Shown in pieces: positions 1-5,089 of a stretch of DNA of 9,726 nt. A model generated the notes under the pieces. That model was not told where the DNA came from. It ran no database searches and worked only from the letters and a program-made list of their open reading frames with translations. Positions within the stretch are counted from its first letter, which is position 1, and each line of letters begins with the position of its first letter. Source of the DNA: JBEIUL01 sp044356865 (GTDB taxonomy: Bacteria > Planctomycetota > Phycisphaerae > Phycisphaerales > SM1A02); assembly GCA_044356865.1 (NCBI GenBank), contig JBIKVN010000114.1, positions 1-9,726 on the forward strand, written 5' to 3'. The position numbers and the translations under genes were made by a program.

Positions 1-1697
1 CCGAGCTCGAGGATCGGGAAGAGGTCGGTCAGGTAGTCGCGCAGGACGTTTCCGGTCACCGAGATCGTGTCGAGGCCCTTGCGGATGCGCTCGCACGAGA
101 ACGTGCAGGCCGCGCCGGGCTCCATGACGTGGAGCTCGAGGCCTCCCGTATCAAGATTCTTGGTGTCGTGGTCCTTGAGATACTCGTGCACCTTCTTCAG
201 CAGCTCGCGGTCGTGCGGCCGGTTCTCGTCGAGCCAGAAGACCGCCGGCGTCGCCGACAGCCGGGCCCGCGTGACCGCGAGCTTCACCCAGTCGCGGATC
301 GCCGGATCCTTGGTCTGGCACGCCCGCCAGATGTCGCCCGCCTCGACCTCGTGGCTCATCAGGACCTGGCCCGCCGCGTCGACGACGCGCATGGTTCCCG
401 CCGCCGGCAACTCGAAGGTCTTGTCGTGGCTGCCGTACTCCTCGGCCTTCTGGGCCATGAGGCCGACGTTCGGCACGCTGCCCATCGTGCGGGGGTCGAA
501 CGCCCCGTGCTTCCGGCAGTCGTCGATGATCGCCCGGTAGACGCCCGCGTAGGTCCGGTCGGGGATGACCGCCTTCGCGTCCTGCGTCTTGCCGGCCGCG
601 TTCCACATCTTGCCGCCCTCGCGGATCATCGCGGGCATCGAGGCGTCGACGATCACGTCGCTCGGGACATGCAGGTTCGTGATGCCCTTGTCGCTGTCGA
701 CCATGGCGATCGCGGGCCCCTGCTCGAGGCAGGCCCGGACGTCGGCCTCGATCGCCGCCCGCTCGGCGGCGGGCAGGGTCGCGACCTTGGCGAGGACATC
801 GCCGAAGCCGTTGTTCGCGTCGACGCCGAGACGGGCGAAGGTCGCGGCGTGCTTGGCGAAGAGCGGCTTGAAGAAGGCCTTCACCGCGTACCCGAAGAGG
901 ATCGGGTCGGAGACCTTCATCATCGTGGCCTTGAGGTGCAGCGAGAAGAGCGTGCCCTCGGCCTTCGCCGCGGCGATCTCGCGCTCGAGGAAGGCGACCA
1001 GCTCGCGGACCGAGAGGAAGGTCCCGTCGAGGATCTCGCCGGCCGAGAGCTTGAGGCCGTCCTTCAGGACCGTCGTCTTCCCGTCCTTGCCGACGAACTC
1101 GATGCGGGCGGTCGTCGCCGCGGGGATCGTCACCGACTTCTCGTTCCCGAAGAAGTCGCCCTTCGCCATCGACGCGACATGGGTCTTCGCGTCGGGGGCC
1201 CACGCCCCCATCTTGTGCGGGTTCGCCCGGGCGTAGTCCTTGACCGACTTCGTGCTGCGGCGGTCGGAATTGCCCTCGCGGATCACCGGGTTCACGGCGC
1301 TGCCCTTCACCCGGTCGTAGCGGGCCCGGGCGTCGCGCTCGGCGTCGGTCTTCGGCTCGTCGCTCCAGTCGGGCAGGTCGTGGCCCTGGGCCTTCAGCTC
1401 GGCGATCGCCGCCTTCATCTGGGGAACCGACGCCGAGATGTTCGGCAGCTTGATGATGTTCGCCTGCGGGGTGAGGCACATCGCCCCAAGCTCGGCCAGA
1501 TGGTCGCCATGGCGGTGCTCGGGCTTCAGCCGCTCGGGAAACGCCGCGAGGATGCGGCCCGAGAGCGAGATGTCCTTCACGTCGACGTGGATGCCGGCGT
1601 TCGCGGCGAACATGCGGACGAGGGGCAGGAGCGAGTAGGTCGCCAGCATCGGCGCCTCGTCGGTCAGGGTCCAGGTGATGGTGGGCTTCGAGGTCAT
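1..1697 (-). CDS. icd: Monomeric NADP-dependent isocitrate dehydrogenase (C-terminus cut by window edge)
   Basis: Oxidatively decarboxylates isocitrate to 2-oxoglutarate with NADP+ in the cytoplasm (TCA cycle and NADPH supply). Reading from the ATG at 1697 gives MTSKPTITWTLTDEAPMLA and 565 uninterrupted codons; the family is about 740 residues, so roughly the last 175 lie off the left edge. Residues known from the Azotobacter monomeric enzyme are recognisable: S133, N136, R140 and R146 in GSAVNPVIREGNSDRR; K256 in LHLKATMMK; the metal aspartate D351 in VDASMP; Y421; and R553, D554 and D558 in GNVLRDYLTDLFP. The residues that set NADP specificity lie in the missing part, so cofactor choice is inferred from family. 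No clear Shine-Dalgarno sequence precedes the ATG. The gene is divergent from the sulfotransferase, with 108 bp between starts. Nothing suggests damage. Identity is very secure; the homodimeric IDH family is excluded by these motifs. Confidence 0.96.
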   Translation of the reverse strand, partial: MTSKPTITWTLTDEAPMLATYSLLPLVRMFAANAGIHVDVKDISLSGRILAAFPERLKPEHRHGDHLAELGAMCLTPQANIIKLPNISASVPQMKAAIAELKAQGHDLPDWSDEPKTDAERDARARYDRVKGSAVNPVIREGNSDRRSTKSVKDYARANPHKMGAWAPDAKTHVASMAKGDFFGNEKSVTIPAATTARIEFVGKDGKTTVLKDGLKLSAGEILDGTFLSVRELVAFLEREIAAAKAEGTLFSLHLKATMMKVSDPILFGYAVKAFFKPLFAKHAATFARLGVDANNGFGDVLAKVATLPAAERAAIEADVRACLEQGPAIAMVDSDKGITNLHVPSDVIVDASMPAMIREGGKMWNAAGKTQDAKAVIPDRTYAGVYRAIIDDCRKHGAFDPRTMGSVPNVGLMAQKAEEYGSHDKTFELPAAGTMRVVDAAGQVLMSHEVEAGDIWRACQTKDPAIRDWVKLAVTRARLSATPAVFWLDENRPHDRELLKKVHEYLKDHDTKNLDTGGLELHVMEPGAACTFSCERIRKGLDTISVTGNVLRDYLTDLFPILEL

Positions 1698-1805
1698 GGT
1701 CGTTCGGGGTTCCGGGGGCGGTTCCTCGGTGCCGGCGGGACGCCGGTCGGGAAGGGGAATCAGTGTAGGGGAACCCCCCGAGGCTTGGCCGATAGCGGAA
1801 GTCCG
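1698..1805. promoter_or_regulatory. Divergent intergenic region between icd and the sulfotransferase
   Basis: These 108 bp separate two divergent start codons and must hold both promoters if each gene has its own. For icd the best -10-like element is TACACT on the minus strand (plus positions 1762-1767), giving a leader of about 60 nt, but no good -35 lies at the right distance. For the plus gene, GGAAG at 1797-1801 is a weak ribosome-binding site 4 nt before the ATG; no convincing -10 is seen. A small CCGGC/GCCGG stem with a 5-nt loop (1732-1746) would lie in the icd leader; in DNA this GC-rich it may be chance. Confidence 0.35.
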
Positions 1806-3248
1806 ATGGCCCCATCCCCCGACGAGGCCCGTGAGGTCGAGGCGCTGCTCGCGTCGCGGCGGTTCCAGGAGGCCGCGGCCCGGGCCCGCCACTGGTCGGC
1901 GGCGATGCCGCGCGACCACCGTCCCCATGTCGCTCTCATGCGGACCCACCTCGCGACCGGGCGCTTCCGCGAGGCCGACGAGGCGGCGGCACGGGGTTTG
2001 CGGCTCGCGCCGCTCGACCCGCAGCTGAACCTGCTCAAGGGCATCGTCGACCATCGCCTCGGCCGGAGCGACGCCGCGATCGATCGACTGCGTTCGCTGC
2101 TCGGCCGCCGGACCGCCGAGGAGGTCGAGGTGGGCGTGGCCCTGGCCGAGGCGCTGCACCGGGCGGGACGGCACGAGGAGATCGAGGCGACGCTCGCGGC
2201 CCATCCCCGCTTCGCCGGGGACGAGCGGTCGGCGATCTTCGCGGCCCGACTGCTCGCCCGCCGCGATCGCGCTGCGGGAATCGAGTCGCTCCGCACGCTC
2301 GCCCGCACCGCCCGCAGCCCGATCGTCGTCCGCATCGCCGGTTTCGAGGCGGTGCGGCTGCTCGATGCCGACGGCCGGTACCGCGAGGCGTTCGAGCTTG
2401 CCCGCGAGGTCCACGCCGCGACCACCCCCCCGTTCGATCTCGGGGCGATCGAGGAGACGATGGCGGCGCAACGGCGGCTCTTCGCACGCTCCGCCCGCCC
2501 GGCGCTCCGGGCGCAGATCCCCCCCGTCGAGCGGACCTCGCTCGTCGTCGCGCTCGGCCGCAGCGGGACGACGCTGCTTGAACAGATGCTCGACCGGCAT
2601 CCCGAGATCTCGGGCATCGGCGAGTTCGAGGGGGTGCTCGACCTCCACCTCGGGACGGTCTCGCTCGGGCTCGGGCCGGCGACGCTCGACGCCCTCCGGC
2701 CCGCCGACGCGTCACGGCTCTCGGCCGCCTACCTCGCCGGCGCCGCCGCCCGCCGCCGTCCGGGCGCGGCCTGGACCTTCGACAAGGCCCTCCACACCTG
2801 GCGGGTGCTTCCCGAGCTCGCGGTCACGCTGCCCGGGGCACGCCTGGTCCGGATCCGCCGCGATCCGCGGGACGTCGCGATCAGCATGTTCCTCTCGAAC
2901 TTCCACCCCGAGACGCTGGGCTTCACGCGGGATCTCGCGGCGATCCGCCGCACGATCGAGCTCGAGCGGGAGATCGTGCCCCACGCGATCGGGGCCCTCG
3001 GGCTCGCGGCGATCGACCTCGCCTACGAGGACCTCGTCGCCGAGCCCGAGCGGGAGATCCGCCGCGTGCTCGACCATCTCGGCGTCGCGTTCCACCCCGA
3101 CACGCTCGCGCCGGAAGGCAACCGTCGGACGGTGCTGACCCTGAGCCACGAGCAAGTCCGCCGGTCGATCAACCGTACGAGCATCGGCCGCTGGCGGAAC
3201 TACGGGTTCGCCTTCGACGGCGCGTGGGACACCCTCGACGGAAAGTGA
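1806..3248 (+). CDS. TPR-repeat protein fused to a PAPS-dependent sulfotransferase
   Basis: Predicted to transfer sulfate from PAPS to a hydroxyl on an unidentified acceptor (protein tyrosine, glycan or small molecule). It has 480 residues. Residues 1-230 are alanine/arginine-rich helical pairs resembling TPR units (for example LASRRFQEAAARARHWSAA and LATGRFREADEAAARGL). The catalytic half carries the 5'-phosphosulfate loop LGRSGTTLLEQML (250-262), the 3'-phosphate motif RIRRDPRDVAISMF (349-362; R352 and S360 spaced as usual), and E273 in GIGEFEG, where tyrosylprotein sulfotransferases place their catalytic base. The C-terminus has RSINRTSIGRWRNY, typical of the family. ATG 1806 was chosen because the helical region starts there and GGAAG lies just upstream; the frame stays open far upstream only as antisense of icd. 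No signal peptide is seen, so it is probably cytoplasmic. It stands alone, convergent with the secreted-protein gene. Domain assignment is secure; the substrate is unknown. Confidence 0.9.
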   Translation: MAPSPDEAREVEALLASRRFQEAAARARHWSAAMPRDHRPHVALMRTHLATGRFREADEAAARGLRLAPLDPQLNLLKGIVDHRLGRSDAAIDRLRSLLGRRTAEEVEVGVALAEALHRAGRHEEIEATLAAHPRFAGDERSAIFAARLLARRDRAAGIESLRTLARTARSPIVVRIAGFEAVRLLDADGRYREAFELAREVHAATTPPFDLGAIEETMAAQRRLFARSARPALRAQIPPVERTSLVVALGRSGTTLLEQMLDRHPEISGIGEFEGVLDLHLGTVSLGLGPATLDALRPADASRLSAAYLAGAAARRRPGAAWTFDKALHTWRVLPELAVTLPGARLVRIRRDPRDVAISMFLSNFHPETLGFTRDLAAIRRTIELEREIVPHAIGALGLAAIDLAYEDLVAEPEREIRRVLDHLGVAFHPDTLAPEGNRRTVLTLSHEQVRRSINRTSIGRWRNYGFAFDGAWDTLDGK

Positions 3249-3252
3249 GAGG

Positions 3253-3293
3253 GGAAGATTGAAAGCGGTCGCGCCCGCGAGGGGCGCGACCGC
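3253..3293 (-). terminator. Rho-independent terminator of the secreted-protein gene
   Basis: A perfect 12-bp GC-rich stem (3265-3276 paired with 3282-3293) closes a 5-nt loop. On the minus strand it is followed by TTTCAATCTTCC, a T-rich but imperfect tail, 30 bp past the stop codon of the secreted-protein gene. On the plus strand it is followed by CAAGGGG, so it lacks a U-tract for the sulfotransferase transcript, though the hairpin could still protect or stop that mRNA. This is the only structured element in the 74-bp convergent junction. Confidence 0.75.
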
Positions 3294-3322
3294 CAAGGGG
3301 TCAGGAGAAGCCGTCCGTCCGG

Positions 3323-4861
3323 TCAGGCCGTCCAGTTTCCGAGCAGGATGGCGAGGTCCGCGGCATCCACGACGCCGTCACCATTCAGGTCGCCGGGGCC
3401 AGCGGTGCCCCAGGCGCCAAGCATGATCGCGAGGTCCGCCGCATCGACGACCCCGTCGCCGTTGAGGTCACCGGGGATTTCCGGGGCCTCGGGCGCGACG
3501 ATGGTCACGTTGTAGGGACCGGGGGTCGCGGCGCCGAATCCGCCGACCGCGAAGTAGTAGGTCGTGCCGGCCACGCCCTCGAACTCGATCTTGCTGGTGT
3601 AGGGCGCCGCGCCGGCGGTGCAGGCGTCGTCGTCGCAGACGAAGGTCGTCGCCGCGACGCCGCACTCGGTCATCGCCGCAATGCGGGCATCGACGTTGGC
3701 GCCGGTGTCGGTGCAGTTGCTGACCGTGATGGTGCCGTTGGCGAGGGCGGTGAAGCGGATGTACTTCGGCTTGTAGATGAGGTCATCGCCGAACGGGCCG
3801 GGGTTGCAGATGCCGGTCAGGTCCAGGTTGGGCCACCACCACTGGGTCGGCTTCAGCACCTGCTGCAGGCCGACGACGCCCTCCATCACGAACTCAGGGT
3901 CGCACGGGGTGGGCAGCGGAATCGACGCGTCGCGGACGTTGATCACGACCTGCGAGGGCATGAGGGCCGTCGGGGTGCCGAGGCCGAAGGCGATGTAGTA
4001 GACACTGCCCGCCGTCGCCGAGAACGGGACCGCGGCCGCCGAGACCGGGCAGCCCGCACCCTCGGAACCGTGGTTGTCGTTGCAGGCGATGGTGGTCGCG
4101 GGGTCGCCGCAGACGGTCAGCACGGCCATCCGCATGTCGGTGGCCTGCAGGCAGCTGTTGGCGATGAAGTCCCCGTTGTACGGCGCGGTGAACTTGACGT
4201 AGTGGACCTTGTAGAGCGTGCTGTCGGCCCCGGCCGAGCAGAAGCCGGAGAGGTTCAGGCTCGGGCCGGTGCCGAGCGAGTCGGTGGTGACCAGCGTGTC
4301 GCCGAGCCCGCCGTTGATCGGGCTGGCGCACGGCGCGAACGGCGGAGGCTCGATCTCGATGGTCAGGTTGCCGGTCGGGACGTTCGCCGAGCCGAAGCCT
4401 CCGATGCCGAGGTAGTAGGTCTGGCCCGCGTTGAGGGTCGCGGTCAGCGGGAGGCCGGTGTTCGTCGGGTTCAGACGGCTGGCGTAGTTGAAGGTCGACG
4501 GCGGAGCGAGCAGGCAGGAATCGTCGTTGTAGCCGAGGACGGTCCACTTGACGGTCGGTCCGGTCGGGCACGCTGCGCCGAGAGCCATCTTGCTGTCGGA
4601 GGTCGCGCCGCAGACGCCGAAGAAGTACCGGGCGGTGGTATCCGGCGTGAACCGGAAGTAGCCGATCTTGTTGATCGTGGTCGAGCCGGTCGTGGCGTTC
4701 GACTGGGTGAGCTGGTTGCCCCAGGTCGACTGGCAGGCGAACGGCGTGCTGCCGACCGTGACCGACGGAGCCTTGGCGCAGTTGGGCGCCTGGGCCGTCG
4801 CGGCGGCGGCGAGCCCGCCGGCCAGGGCCGTCGCGAGCAGCGAAACGAAGGAACGGTTCAT
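3323..4861 (-). CDS. Secreted protein with three PPC-like beta-sandwich modules and a C-terminal dockerin-like tail
   Basis: Function unknown; an exported, non-enzymatic-looking protein of 512 residues. Residues 1-23 form a signal peptide (MNRSFVSLLATALAGGLAAAATA, likely cut before Q24). Three diverged modules follow, about 26-171, 172-311 and 312-458. Each has a Y-[FVI]-[RK]-FT strand (68, 221, 367), an acidic Asn/Asp-Cys segment (YNDDSC 111; CNDN 260; CDDDAC 409) and a closing YY-x3-G-x-G strand (149, 288, 435). This periodicity of about 140-149 residues resembles bacterial pre-peptidase C-terminal (PPC) or related beta-sandwich domains; many cysteines suggest disulfides. Residues 464-512 are two dockerin type I-like calcium loops. 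No catalytic motif is seen. GGAGAG four bases before the ATG fixes the start. Dockerin-like tails are common on planctomycete surface proteins; a role in surface anchoring or assembly is inference, and no cohesin is present in this window. Confidence 0.88.
   Translation of the reverse strand: MNRSFVSLLATALAGGLAAAATAQAPNCAKAPSVTVGSTPFACQSTWGNQLTQSNATTGSTTINKIGYFRFTPDTTARYFFGVCGATSDSKMALGAACPTGPTVKWTVLGYNDDSCLLAPPSTFNYASRLNPTNTGLPLTATLNAGQTYYLGIGGFGSANVPTGNLTIEIEPPPFAPCASPINGGLGDTLVTTDSLGTGPSLNLSGFCSAGADSTLYKVHYVKFTAPYNGDFIANSCLQATDMRMAVLTVCGDPATTIACNDNHGSEGAGCPVSAAAVPFSATAGSVYYIAFGLGTPTALMPSQVVINVRDASIPLPTPCDPEFVMEGVVGLQQVLKPTQWWWPNLDLTGICNPGPFGDDLIYKPKYIRFTALANGTITVSNCTDTGANVDARIAAMTECGVAATTFVCDDDACTAGAAPYTSKIEFEGVAGTTYYFAVGGFGAATPGPYNVTIVAPEAPEIPGDLNGDGVVDAADLAIMLGAWGTAGPGDLNGDGVVDAADLAILLGNWTA
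3326..3472 (-). repeat. Tandem dockerin-like calcium-binding repeats (protein-level duplication)
   Basis: Two copies of GDLNGDGVVDAADLAI start at residues 464 and 490, 26 residues apart (3395-3472 and 3326-3394). Each has the D-x-N-x-D-G-x-V-x-D-x2-D spacing of an F-hand calcium loop: D465, N467, D469, D473, D476, and D491, N493, D495, D499, D502. The 16 identical residues differ at 8 third codon positions, so the peptide is conserved while the DNA has drifted; this is not a recent duplication. The second copy ends the protein with LLGNWTA. Confidence 0.9.
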
Positions 4862-4865
4862 GGAT

Positions 4866-4871
4866 CTCTCC
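4866..4871 (-). promoter_or_regulatory. Shine-Dalgarno site of the secreted-protein gene
   Basis: GGAGAG on the minus strand, followed by ATCC and the ATG at 4861. It is the only strong ribosome-binding site in the window and supports the start that also gives a proper signal peptide. Confidence 0.75.
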
Positions 4872-4966
4872 GCATTCTCGTGAGCGGACGCCCCACGAGG
4901 GGGATCCGGCCGGGGGCGACCCCGTCCGTCCGACAGGGACCGTCCTCTGCCGAGGGAGGGTCCGGG

Positions 4967-4981
4967 GACTCCGGCGGAGTC
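4967..4981. repeat. 15-bp perfect dyad at the expected transcription start of the secreted-protein gene
   Basis: GACTCCG and CGGAGTC flank a single central G. It lies directly downstream of the predicted -10 element for the minus gene, covering the likely +1. It could be an operator half-site pair or a very short hairpin at the mRNA 5' end; the one-base centre is too tight for an RNA loop, so a protein-binding site fits better. The role is inferred. Confidence 0.4.
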
Positions 4982-5009
4982 ATTGTGGTGCGATAAGGCG
5001 GGCGTTCAA
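4982..5009 (-). promoter_or_regulatory. Candidate sigma70-type promoter for the secreted-protein gene
   Basis: On the minus strand, TTGAAC (plus 5004-5009) and CACAAT (plus 4982-4987) are separated by 16 bp, each matching consensus at 4 of 6 positions. This is the most AT-rich stretch in the whole intergenic region. It predicts transcription starting near 4975 and a leader of about 114 nt. It is a pattern match only, but stands out clearly in such GC-rich DNA. Confidence 0.5.
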
Positions 5010-5012
5010 GGA

Positions 5013-5026
5013 AATTCCGGGGAATT
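5013..5026. repeat. Dyad AATTCC-GG-GGAATT next to the -35 element
   Basis: Perfect 6-bp inverted arms separated by GG, immediately upstream of the candidate -35 (5004-5009) of the minus-strand gene. Its position is typical of a regulator binding site. Its core TCC-GG-GGA resembles the core TCC-GGC-GGA of the dyad at 4967-4981, so both could be read by one regulator; this is inference from two sites only. Confidence 0.4.
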
Positions 5027-5037
5027 CACCCCACGGA

Positions 5038-5057
5038 CGGGAACCGGCCGGTTCCCG
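5038..5057. repeat. 20-bp perfect palindrome upstream of the helicase gene
   Basis: CGGGAACCGG is followed directly by its exact reverse complement, with no spacer and no mismatch. It lies 32 bp before the helicase ATG and about 28 bp upstream of the -35 of the divergent secreted-protein gene. With no loop bases it is unlikely to be a terminator hairpin and fits a homodimer DNA-binding site better. It overlaps the only candidate -35 position for the helicase. Confidence 0.55.
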
Positions 5058-5081
5058 GTCCCGGGATCCTTCCCGCATACT
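5052..5081 (+). promoter_or_regulatory. Weak candidate promoter for the helicase gene
   Basis: CATACT (5076-5081; 4 of 6 to the -10 consensus) lies 18 bp after a poor -35, TTCCCG (5052-5057), which falls inside the 20-bp palindrome. Transcription would begin near 5088, making the mRNA almost leaderless for the ATG at 5090, or giving a leader of about 40 nt for the ATG at 5129. Low confidence. Confidence 0.22.
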
Positions 5082-5089
5082 TCCGCCCC

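Noticed and set aside
129..1805. The plus frame of the sulfotransferase stays open far upstream of its start, as if it were a protein of over 1000 residues.
   Set aside because: The upstream part is exactly antisense to icd, whose 565 codons match a known enzyme residue by residue. Its Arg/Asp/Val/Gly-rich sequence is the usual shadow of GC-rich coding DNA. The real start is 1806.
3265..3293. The convergent hairpin as an efficient bidirectional terminator.
   Set aside because: Only the minus strand has a T-rich tail. On the plus strand the stem is followed by CAAGGGG, so intrinsic termination of the sulfotransferase mRNA is not supported.
3323..4861. The dockerin tail as evidence of a cellulosome.
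   Set aside because: No cohesin, carbohydrate-binding or glycoside-hydrolase motif is present, and dockerin-like tails on non-cellulosomal proteins are widespread in planctomycetes.
4070..4996. A 308-residue plus frame over the secreted-protein gene.
   Set aside because: It is antisense to a gene with a clear signal peptide, ribosome-binding site, promoter and repeats; its own sequence is compositionally biased and matches nothing.
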